Positions 1-10,012 of a stretch of 64,000 nucleotides of DNA are shown here, one piece after another. Position 1 is the stretch's first letter. Each line of letters opens with the position of its first letter. The stretch is from contig CM055110.1 of the NCBI GenBank assembly GCA_029204225.1, positions 34,605,947-34,669,946 on the forward strand, written 5' to 3'. The stretch is from Diphasiastrum complanatum. Its lineage: Eukaryota > Streptophyta > Lycopodiopsida > Lycopodiales > Lycopodiaceae. The translations under genes and the position numbers were made by a program. A model generated the notes under the pieces. That model was not told where the DNA came from. It saw only the letters and a list, made by a program, of their open reading frames with translations, and searched no databases.

Positions 1-260
1 GTTTAGAAAAATAGTTATCCAATGATTTTCTAACACCTCTCTAGGTTCCATACCTCCATCCAAGGTATAGACACCTACCTGCCCTTAACCAAGGACACTA
101 GTACCTTAATCTAAGGCACCTACCCTTAATACTAAGGATACCCCTTATCCAAGGGTCACGTGACTCCATACCTCCAACTAAGGTATAGTCACTTGTCTGC
201 CCTTATCTAAGGACACATACCCTTGATCCTAAGGGTACCTTGCCATTGAGCCCCCAACAC
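1..260. repeat. imperfect 118-bp direct repeat rich in CTAAGG
   Basis: A block starting at 48 (CCATACCTCC...) recurs at 166, an offset of 118 bp. Inside both units a short word, (C/T)CAAGG or CTAAGG followed by TAC or CAC, returns about eight times at intervals of roughly 20-25 bp. It lies just beyond the 3' end of a minus-strand Copia fragment, so it may be the remains of that element's 3' untranslated region or LTR, but no partner LTR is visible. Confidence 0.55.
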
Positions 261-1090
261 TAAATGGACTAATAGGGATCTGAAGTACTGCTAATTACAT
301 AGGTATGTAATAGAAGCAGCAATGTATTCTGCTTCTGTAGAAGAAAGAGTGATAGAGATTTGCTTACGACTGTTCCATGAGATAAGACCACCCTTGAAGA
401 AGAATGTAAGTCCAAATGTGGATTTACGATTGTCTACATCTCCTCCCCAGCTTGCATCAGAATATCCACTGAGCTAATGAAGATTGTCGTTGTTGACTTC
501 TCTATAGCAGATGCACTGGTCCATGGTAGTTCGAATATACCTCATGACTCTTATGAGAGCCTTCCAATGGGTAATGCTAGGATTAGTCATATATTGGCTG
601 AGTGATCTTACTGCAAAAGAGATATCAGGTCTTGTACAGACCATTGCGTATATGAGAGATCCAAGTATCAATCGATAAGGATACTCTCTCATCTGCTCCT
701 CTTCCTGCTTGGTCTTGAGACATTGGTCCTTTGACAAACGCAGGCCTGGATCCATCAGTGAGTAAGCTAACTTACAATTCATTAGATTGTATCTATTAAG
801 AACATTGTGAAGAAATCTTTGTTGAGTGATATAGATCAATAGTCTCACTCTGTCTCTGTGGATCTATACGCCCAGACTGAAGTGAGCTTCACCCAAATCA
901 GTCATGTCGAACTCAAAAAATAGCATACGTTTAAAATCCTTGACGAAATTGGTATGATTGTTGAAAAGCAACGTATCATCCACATAGAAGGTGATGATAA
1001 TGAAGGATTGTTGCACCGACTTGGAATAGATGTTGCAATCAGCATTGCTTGGTTGGAAACCTTGTTCAATGAGGAATGTGTTGATCCTCC
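261..1090 (-). pseudogene. Copia pol fragment: reverse transcriptase C-terminal half and RNase H
   Basis: Read on the minus strand, this gives the second half of a Copia RT. The catalytic motif FYVDDTLLF lies near 970-985. The tract DLGEAHFSLGV follows and then a stop near 870. A longer open stretch (474-848) carries the conserved GSLIYAMVCTRPDISFAV and the segment leading to RNase H. RNase H follows with SDASWGGDVDNRKST (one stop just before it, near 475) and LSSTEAEYIAAS near 310. It ends without integrase or LTR, so it is a truncated, dead copy. It abuts a plus-strand Copia fragment at about 1,090. The family call is firm; the exact ends are approximate. Confidence 0.85.
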
Positions 1091-1815
1091 GAAACCAAGC
1101 TCACCGACTCCGACAAAGAGTCAGACCCTCAACAAGTAAAACTGCTTCAGAGGATTGAAGTTCAACCCAGAAGATTGAACCGATCCAGACAGCCTCCATC
1201 CCGATTCATGGATGATCCAGCCTACTACTTTGTGCAGGAACCAAACATTGTTTCAAAGGCAATGTTGACACCTAATGCTGACTAGTGGAAAGCTGCAATG
1301 GACACTGAATATGATTCTCTCATTGAGAATCAAACATGGACTGTTATTGAGCTGCCAAAGGATTGAAATCTAATCCCATGCAAATGGATATTCAAAGCGA
1401 AGTATGATGTTGAAGGAAGATTAAATCGATACAAGGCCAGGCTTGTCGCCAAAGGCTTCTTCCAGATTCTAGATCTGGATTATTCAGAGACCTTCAGCCC
1501 TGTCGTTAAGCATACTTCGATCAGACTACTACTCTCCTTTGCAGCTACAGTTGATCCCGAAGTCCACCAAATGGATGTCCAGACTGCCTTCCTCAACGGG
1601 ACTATCGAAGAGGAGATCTATATGTCGCAACCAGAGGGATACGAGCTCAAGGGCAAGGAGCACCTAGTGTGCAAATTTCACAAACTCAGAAAATCAATGC
1701 ATTTCTAATCAAGAATGGTTTTATTCCAAACTCGACAAACTCGAAGATTATTTCAGGCCTATTTTTATTTCCTTTATAATCATCACTCTTTATGTGGATG
1801 ATACATTACTTTTTA
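1090..1815 (+). pseudogene. Copia pol fragment: reverse transcriptase N-terminal half
   Basis: The plus strand reads the N-terminal half of a Copia [15 protein letters not shown] at about 1,380, then the KARLVAKGF-type block, [13 protein letters not shown], and [19 protein letters not shown] at about 1,570-1,625. Stops interrupt it near 1,284 and 1,364. A deletion removes the usual GLKQ block after HLVCKFHKL. The fragment ends just after a second YVDDTLLF at about 1,794-1,815. It is dead, and its orientation is opposite to the fragment on its left. Confidence 0.85.
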
Positions 1816-2435
1816 GTGATTTTTTAACAACTAAGATTTTTTTTCTTCTTTTATTTTGCCTAAGAATGCAAAGTTTAATTTTGTAACTGTTGCATCTAGT
1901 GGAAGAGATTATTGGCTTTGTATTGAGAACATCTATTGTCTTTTCAAAATCAACATTATAGTCTTGTTTGAATTTAGTCTTTCTCCATTTTGGGCTCCTC
2001 AAATGGAGCTGAACTTTTAGATGATGAAGAAAATGGTGAAGCTACATATCGTGATTGTGTTATTGTAACAAAAGCTAGGGCCCTAGTTGTCTTTGGATTT
2101 AAAGTTCTTTTCATCATTTGGATGTTACTTTTGAGGCTGTAATTTGTGAGTTGAGCATCTAGCTTTTTGTGTTCTAAAATTTGTGGGGCTTGATAACTTC
2201 ATTGCATTTGCTTCTCATGGAAGAATTGCTAAAACCAAGAATTTTTACTCTTTTAAAGGGTCTCAAAGTTTGAGTATGACATAATTTAGAATCTTCCCAA
2301 ATAAAGTGAACGTTAGGACCTTTAAAACGCTAACCTAACATAAAGGTAGTTTCTCTTTTAGATCTTATTTAAAGTTGAAATAGAGAATACTAAAAAAGAG
2401 GAGGAATCACTAATTGTAGAATCTAAGTTTAGAAA
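1816..2435 (-). repeat. left arm of long inverted repeat (Q-family upstream segment)
   Basis: Read on the minus strand this matches 14,757-15,385 on the plus strand. For example, a tract around an AGTTCAGCTCCATTTGA core is shared at about 2,000 and 15,195, and a TATTTCAACTTTAAATAAGAT core at about 2,370 and 14,845. The minus strand has a 70-codon stretch (1,790-2,002) sharing KTIDVLNTKPI with the right arm. Stops elsewhere show decay. The right arm runs directly into a fragment resembling gene Q of the 41-57 kb region, so the arm is probably a piece of the same repeat. Confidence 0.7.
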
Positions 2436-3280
2436 GAAACATCTCAACTTTGAGGAATTTCTTCGCATGTGTTTTCATCAGGCGACAAAGCGTTAAGGTA
2501 TTCCTGGTTCTATTCTCGTGGCTTCTTTTAAACAACGTATTTCCATTGCCCTGCAACGTGCTCAGGCCCTATCAATCCTGCAACGGGCGACGGTGGCTGG
2601 GTCTGCTGCATCTCATCCCCCTTCATTAGCCGACTCACCACCTCTTCACTTTTCTAATCTGCTGTAGTCAGTTGGTAGACTCCCACTGACATCATCATAG
2701 TTTTTGCACCTTTATTTTTTATGCCAGGATCTAGATTAATCTTAGCTTTCGTGCAAGCTTCGCTCTTGTTTGAGCTTATTTTTGCTTAAACTTCCCCTTT
2801 GGGGTACTATACATATCTTTTTCATCAATGTACCTACTAGGCTTTTCTATGAATAAATGAACCAGGGTATTTCTTCTCAACTAGGTGTGAACTTAGACAA
2901 TGGTGTGTCACTTTTGGGATCACAATATAATTGAGATAGAAGTTTCTTGTCCATGTCAACCACATTTGACATTCAACTCATCAATTGTTGTTGCATTATA
3001 GGTCATGAATTTCGGCCAAAGTTTGTTTGTTTGATATTGACAACTGATAAAATTGCTTGTTTTGAAAGGTCGTCTAGAAGTGAATTAATTTCAATCACAT
3101 ATTCCTTTACTTTTATCTTTAAAAATCAAGGATATTTGTTACTCATGATGGATCCCTTTACCTCATCTTGATCTAGGCCTTTTTGTAGGAGCTAGAAATA
3201 ATGAAATATCTAATGAATTGTATAGTGAGAATTTGTATGACCCTCAATACTACTATTCACACGCAAATAATATTTACCAA
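2436..3280. other. unassigned sequence between repeat arm and Copia A1
   Basis: No convincing gene. A plus-strand stretch at about 2,455-2,665 reads as possible coding sequence but is broken by stops and matches no family I can name. The T-rich tract at 2,740-2,850 resembles the untranslated tail of a retroelement; this is only an impression. Confidence 0.4.
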
Positions 3281-3336
3281 TTGTTTCCCTCATCATTTCA
3301 AGTGTTTTAGGATGCTTATTTGCTGTAATTTTTACA
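3281..3336 (+). repeat. Copia A1 5' LTR remnant
   Basis: It matches the terminal 56 bp or so of the A2 LTR, ending in AATTTTTACA directly before the primer site. Sequence to the left does not match the LTR, so the rest was deleted or replaced. Confidence 0.85.
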
Positions 3337-3349
3337 TGGTATCAAAGCC
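3337..3349 (+). other. Copia A1 primer binding site
   Basis: TGGTATCAAAGCC follows the LTR end immediately. It equals the initiator Met-tRNA complement TGGTATCAGAGCC with one G-to-A change. Confidence 0.85.
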
Positions 3350-4132
3350 TAAAGGCTGGAATGAGCTAAATCCATGCTTTTCATTCGATTTGATCACAAT
3401 TATTGATCTAAATCTTGTGTAGATTGGATCTTAACATCTAGCATTGATTCTAGAACTCAAAAAGAGTCAAATCCATTGGACATTGGTGTTGTGTGACTTC
3501 ATTTGCAGGTGTTTAGGTGTCTAAAACCAGAGGCAAAGTTGAATTCAATCCACATTACCAAGATAGCAAGCTTTGCTTGCTCCAAGCATTGATTTCTAGG
3601 CGAGTTTTGGAGGTGATTCCATAGAGGAGGCTTTCTAGCATTCTAGGAGAGGGAAGATCAAAGATTTGAGGACTCTTCAGGGCTGTTCTAAGGTGTAGAG
3701 GACACCTCCTAAAGTGATTTAGGTTGCTTGACTGATGCATCAAATTAGATCAGTTTTTCATCAATTTTGGTCAATTTTTGCTTGTGATTGGATAGTAGAT
3801 TGTGTTGATCCTCATTAAGTTCCATTTAGATCTTTTGCAGGTGATTTTAGAAGGATATTAGGTTGCTAAAATTCACTCTTGATCAGATCATTTGGAAGCC
3901 TTTATGTTCTTTATGAAAGAGGGGCAGTTCTACTAGTATTATCTACTTCAATCAAGCAAGTGCATTGTTTCTAATATTCTATGATTGGATTTTGTTAAAG
4001 ATCATTCTTAGATCTTTATAGAAAGTCTATTACTGATCTTTTCAGGTCCCTAAGAAGTGGAATAAGGTAGATCTTCAATCAAATCAAGAGAAGTAAACTT
4101 CATTTGTGTCAAGTCCTTGATTAGGAGAATAG

Positions 4133-7100
4133 ATGGCATCTTTAGATGCATATCTTTTGGATACTAATGAGAGGCTCAACAAAACTAACTATTCCATATG
4201 GAAAGTTAGAATGGAATCCATCATGATCATGCATGATCTAATGGAGATTGTAAATGGTAAGGAGGATAACCTATTCATCCTCAAGAAAAAGCCAAATACA
4301 ACAAGAGGTGCAATATTGCAGTACATTGTATAAAAATGAATGTTGCAAATGAACTCTTAAGAGAGGTAGGAGATTGCACTTCGGCTCAAGATGCTTGGGA
4401 GACTTTGCAAAAGGTCTATGAATCCAAGAACCAAACTAGGATGTTAGCTTTGAAGAATCAAATCTATAGAAGCTATCAAAAGAAAGGAGAGAGTGCACAT
4501 ACTTTTGTCTTAAGAGTGAAGGAATTGAACAAAGAGCTAGCCTTCATAGGTGATCCTATCAAGGATGAAGAGCTTGTTCAACTCATATTGAATGGACTAA
4601 GCTTTGAATTTGACAATTTGGTTCAGGGATATGCAATTATGGGTAAGATATCCATACTTGAAGAGCTCCAATACACACTCATGGCCGAGGAGTCAAGAAG
4701 GAGCCAAATGCAAGAGAGGATGGATAGACTTTCCATCCAAGGTGGAGATGACCAAGCTCTCTTCACCAAAGGCAAAGGGAAATCCAAAGGCAAAGGATCA
4801 ACATTCAAGAAGGCTTCAACAAAGCTTGAGGATCAAGAAGGACCCTCAAAGGCATCTCCATCAACCACCAAAGTCAAAAATGCCAAATCCAAGGTGAAGT
4901 GCTACTATTGTAGCAAGATGGGGCATTATGTCTCGGAATGCTTCAAGAGGAAGCAAGATCAAAGCCAAGCCAACATGAGCAAAAAGGAGGAGGAGAGTTC
5001 ACATGAGGACTCTCTCATGATGTCCATATTTTCTTCAACAAGCTTCAAAGGAGAAGATCCTTGGTGGATTGACTCGAGTGCTAGTTCACACATGACTAGC
5101 AAAAGGGAGTTTTTCTCTTCTCTCTTATCTTATGATGGACCTATAAAATCTATCTATACAGCAAATGATGAAGCTTGTAAGGTTGAAGGAGTTGGTAGCA
5201 TTCTCCTTTGCTTAGGATCTTCCAAAAAGATCAACATAGAAGGTGTTTTGTACATTTCTACAATAACAAAGAATCTACTAAGTGTTGGCCAAATGGTAGA
5301 CAATGGTTTCAATGTTGACTTTGCTTCAAATGAATGCTTCATCAAGAAGAAGAGTAAGATAGTGGCTAAGGGCACTAGACTTGGCAAACTTTCTAAGTTG
5401 GATGCATTTGTGGATACTAATGTTGTCATGTTGGCCGAGAAGAGCAAGATATCTACCTTCACTTTATGGCACAAAAGACTTGGACATGTCAACTCGGGTT
5501 CCATGGAGGCTATGATCAAGGAAGAGTATGCTTTAGGCCTACCAAGGTCTATTGGGAAGGAAGACAAGGTTTGTGAAGCTTGTGCTTTATCCAAGGCACA
5601 TAAGAAGGTGTTTCCTAACTCCATCACAAAGTAATCTCATCCTCTTGAACTCATACACTCGGATGTGCATATTGCTAGCACCAAATATAATGGAGGTTCA
5701 TCCATGTTTTGAACCTTCATTGATGACTACTCAAGATATTGTTGGGTGTTCTTACTTTCCTTCAAGTCTCAAGTATTTGATACTTTTGTAAAGTTCAAGT
5801 TGTTTGTGGAAAAACATCATAATCATAGCAACAAGATCCTTAGAAGTGACAATGGTGGAGAATTCATCTCCAATGAGTTCAAGGCCTTTTGTGAGGAGGA
5901 AGGGATCAAGAAACAGACTTCTTGTCCTTACACTCCTCAAAAAAATGGAGTTGCTGAAAGAACATTAGGTGAATGTTCTAAGGCTTTAAGATTGGATGCT
6001 TGTTTGCCCAAATCCTTTTGGAGTGAATCTCTTGTATGTGCAAACTACTTGATGAATAGGGTGTCTTGCAAAGCAATTGAAGGCAAAACTTCTTATGAGA
6101 TGTTGTATGGAAAGAAACCCAATCTTAATCACTTGAAAGTTTTTGGGTGTATATGTTATGTGCATGTGCCATTGGAAAAAAGAACCAAGGAGGATCCATC
6201 TTCCACAAGAGGGATCATGCTTAGATATGCAAGCTCAAGCAAGGGCTACAAAATCTATCTCCCATCCTTGAACAAATTTGTTGTTTCAAAGGATGTTATA
6301 TTTGACGAACATCATATGCATATGCTTGAAGAAGGCTCAAGTGCTCCAACAATCAAGAAAAAGATGGCTGAGGAGCAAGATCTTGATTTTGAGGAGGAGC
6401 TCATGGAGGAGCAAGCACCAAACCCACCTATCACACCAAGGAGATCTTCAAGGGCAAAAGTGGAGCCATCAAGGCTCACATATCAAGGCAAAGGGCAACA
6501 AGCTGAGGGTATCTCATCCACTTCTTATGCTTTATCTAGTTTTGAAGAACCATCTAATGTTAAAGAAGCATTGAACTCCAAAGAATGGTATAAAGCTATG
6601 TTGGATGAGTATAATGCCTTGATTGAGAATGAGACTTGGTTGCTTGTTGATAGACCTCAAAGGAATGTAATAGGATGCAAGTGGGTCTTCAAGCTTAAGT
6701 TGAATGCAAATGGGAGTGTTAACAAACATAAAGCAAGATTAGTTGCAAAAGGTTATGCTCAAGAGAGAGGGATAGACTATGAGAAAACTTTTGCACCCGT
6801 GACCAAGATGCTCACAATAAGGCTAATCATTGCACTTGTATCACGTTTTGGATGGATCCTATGTCAAATGGATGTCTCTAATGCCTTCTTGAATGGTTTT
6901 TTGGAAGATGATATCTATATGGAATAGCCACAAGGGTTTATCAAGCATGGAATGGAGAACAAAGTATGCCATCTCCAAAAAAGCATCTATGGCTTGAAGC
7001 AAGCCTCGAGATCTTGGAATTCAAGATTACATTGCTATCTTATTTTACTTTCTTTTGTTCAAAGTGTTTATGATCCCACTCTTTACATTAAGTTTGATAA

Positions 7101-8090
7101 TGTTGGTATTGTACTTTTACTCATTTATGTAGATGACATCATCATTAGTGAAAATAGTGTTGATGGTATTGAAAAAATCAAGATAGATCTATCCTTAGAA
7201 TTCAAGATGGTAGATCTAGGGTGTCTTCACTTCATCTTAGGCATAGAGGTACTTAGAGGATTTGATTTTATTTTTATAAGTCAAATAAACTATGCTCAAA
7301 GTCTTTTGAAGAAGTTTAAGATGGAAGAGTGCAAAAGTGTTGACACACCAATGGAACAAGATGTAAAAGTGCCAAATGAAGATGATGAAAGATCCTTCAT
7401 GGACATCACTTTGTTTAGGCAACTTATAGGCTCCTTAATGTGGATCACTATAACTAGACCAGATCTTAGCTTTAGTGTATGTAGGTTGAGCCAATCCATA
7501 CAAAAACCATTGAATATCCATTGGAAAAAGGCTAAGAGGATTCTAAGATATATCTCGGGTACATTGGATTTTGGGATTCTATATAGAGGAGATGTGATTA
7601 ACCTTTATGCATTTAGTGATTCAGATTTTGCAGGGGACAAGAGGGATAGAAAATCAACAAGTGCCTATTCAACTTTCATAGGAGAAGGTGTGGTTTCATG
7701 GCTTTCCAAAAAGCAAGAAACTATATCTCTATCTTCAACCGAGGTTGAGTACAAAGCTTTAACAACCACTACAAAGAAGGTACTTTGGATCAAGAGATTA
7801 TTGGTGGAGCTAAAGATCATGGATTCAGAGGAGGCACCAATCATTTGCAATGACAATATATCAGCCCAACACCTTGCATCTAACCCAATCTTCCATGCAA
7901 GATCTAAGAACGTTGAGATATGCCATCACTTTGTGAGAGAAATGGTTTAAGCCAAGGAGATTGCTTTGGAGCATGTTCCAAGCAATGAATGTGTAGTTGA
8001 TCTACTTATAAACCACTTCAAAAGACACATTTTATGAAGTTCAGATCATCACTTGGAGTGATTAGTAAAGCAATGATTGAACCAAGCTAG
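4133..8090 (+). pseudogene. Copia A1 gag-pol pseudogene
   Basis: This aligns codon by codon with the intact A2 polyprotein. Visible lesions are a 1-nt deletion near 4,264 that shifts gag, a TAA near 5,632 and a TGA near 5,710 in integrase. There is also an in-frame 9-nt loss near 5,960 (three residues after AER), a TAG at 6,925-6,927 in RT, a TAA at 7,948-7,950, and a 1-nt deletion near 8,009. The protease triad DSG has become DSS (near 5,072). The zinc knuckle CYYCSKMGHYVSEC and RT YVDD survive. In A2 the same product would supply Gag, protease, integrase, RT and RNase H. Confidence 0.93.
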
Positions 8091-8104
8091 ATAGTGAGGA
8101 GGAG

Positions 8105-8784
8105 TGTAAAAAAATCACAATTCTAGCTTGACTAGTTTTGGTCATATTACTTGTAAATAGTTAGATGTTCATGATGTGGCTTGTCACACGTGCCAAATAG
8201 CATAGGATTTAATTCATAAGGATGTTCTCAAGTTGACCTAAGTGATAGAACCTTTGAAATGAGTCCAAATCATGCTTAGATACAAGAGAGAAAAAGTAGG
8301 AGCTATGTTTGATAATTTCTACATTGTTGAGGGATCTCCAAGATTCCAACCCTAACTTGGTAGGGATGAAAGATCCACCAAAATTAGCATTAGGGGTAGG
8401 TTTAGGGCTACTCATACCTGCTCAAAACCGTGATGGATCATGTATATATAGGTGATGATCTCTCACCAAAATCAATCAAGCAATTTCATGATTTTTCTCT
8501 CATATTGGTGCAATTGCTCTCTACGTTCATAATTCTTTGAGTTCTTGTGATTCCTAATCATTATATGATTGAATGTGGGTCTGGTGTACAGTGCTCAGAC
8601 TGTGGGAGGCCGTACTTTCACACGTGAAGGCTTCTTCAAGGATTTGGACCATTTAGTGAGGTTTAAGCATAGATTATTGATGGATTTTGATGGTGCAACT
8701 TGTGCTAACTTTATGAAATCATAATCTATTGTTTCACTTGCCATTTCAAGTGTTTTAGGATCCTTATTTGCTGTAATTTTTACA
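8105..8784 (+). repeat. Copia A1 3' LTR
   Basis: A 680-bp LTR starting TGTAAAAAAAT and ending AATTTTTACA, clearly homologous to the 682-bp LTRs of A2. A purine-rich tract (GTGAGGAGGAG) precedes it. The palindrome present in the A2 LTRs has lost two bases here. Confidence 0.93.
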
Positions 8785-9834
8785 GTTTTTCCATCATGAT
8801 TGTTTCATTACCCTCCATTTTCACATGGTTCATTATTCCATTTCCTTGTGTTCTTCCTTTTTTAAATCCTATTGTCACAACTTGTGTCGACACACCTTCC
8901 ATAATTTAGCTTCCACATGTCACTTGCATATTGATCTATTTCTTCTACATTCAAAAAAAAAGATTTGTTGCTTTGGCTCTATGGCTCTTACACATCTTTA
9001 ACAATTCTTTTGGCCATTTAACTCTATTGCACTAAAGTGTCATTGTTTTCGTTTTAGGAATTCACAACATTGATGTCCTCTTGATTGTTTCCACCTATTG
9101 TTCCCTCGTACCTTTTCAACCTATCGTTGTCTACACTAACGTCGATTTTAATGTCTATTACCCCAATGGCTGGCTCCAACTGCTCCTCCTCTGTTGCTCC
9201 CTCTATGTCACCCTCTCAACTATGATCTCCTACCCCGGGAAGACCCTATAAACTTAGGGTCGACCTGGTTCTCAACTGCCTGTGATGCTCAGTCCTCCCT
9301 ACAAACAATGTCCCCAACCCAACCCCCCCACTGGAATGTTTAGGTCACCCTGTACGCCTAAATGTAGGAATGGCTAGCTCCACTTGTGTCTCGACATCGG
9401 AGTCTACAAATAAATGTTGTACGTCCCTCCCCCTCCCTCCCATCCTCTGCCTCTGTATCCCAAACCCCTCTCCACCCCCAAATAGCTCATCATCTCCCTC
9501 CTCCCCTCTACCCTAGTGCCGAGCTGCTCTCCAATGGCATCATGTAGACCGTGCCTCTGCATCCTGAACTTCTCAAAACAAGCATCCTAGGCATTTCTAT
9601 GGGCATGAAGAAACACAGTGTAGCGTTAGACTGCTCCTCAATCACATGCCTACAAGGTTCCCCAAAACCCTAAAAAATATACGAGATTTGGGCATGTCAT
9701 TGAAAACTTTCACTACAAGCGATAACTTACCTAAAATTGTTTTGGAGAGAAACACCATTGCCTCGCCGTTGCCACCGTGCAAATCACACCTTGAACAATG
9801 GCTAGAATGCACCGTCACCCTTTCACCCATGCAT

Positions 9835-9838
<4 letters not shown>
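8785..9838. other. unassigned sequence downstream of Copia A1
   Basis: No gene or element end recognised. The stretch 9,150-9,600 is C-rich and pyrimidine-rich. Apparent open frames near 9,640-9,960 run into the CT microsatellite and show no conserved domain. Confidence 0.4.

Positions 9839-9889
<51 letters not shown>
9839..9889. repeat. (CT)n microsatellite
   Basis: About 25 uninterrupted CT units. In the sense of the minus-strand PIG-X gene it is a (GA)n tract about 124 nt past the stop codon, so it probably lies in that gene's 3' untranslated region or just beyond it. Confidence 0.97.
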
Positions 9890-9891
<2 letters not shown>

Positions 9892-10012
9892 TCAAAATGT
9901 AGAAAGATTAGAAATTGTCAAATAATGAATAAAAAAGGGCCCAAAGCCTGCTTATGCATAAAGTAAAGTAAATGTAAATGGACATGGCGAATGTAATGAG
10001 CCGAGTCCATAA

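Larger units (their letters stand above)
3281..8784 (+). mobile_element. Copia element A1, decayed, 5' LTR truncated
   Basis: This is a second copy of the family represented by the intact element at 16,388-22,545, recognisable along its whole length. Only the last 56 bp or so of the 5' LTR remain (3,281-3,336). The primer site, the leader, a broken gag-pol and a full 3' LTR (8,105-8,784) follow. With the 5' LTR cut, no target duplication can be checked. Multiple stops and frameshifts make it non-autonomous. Confidence 0.92.

Noticed and set aside
2436-2860. LINE 3' end
   Set aside because: The T-rich tail was suggestive, but no RT, endonuclease or poly(A) tail with target duplication was found.
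5154-5627. 157-codon minus-strand frame in Copia A1
   Set aside because: Antisense shadow of gag-pol; its A2 equivalent is broken and no domain is present.
9646-9966. 106-codon plus-strand frame across the CT microsatellite
   Set aside because: Translation is mostly a Ser-Leu repeat from the microsatellite with no conserved domain.
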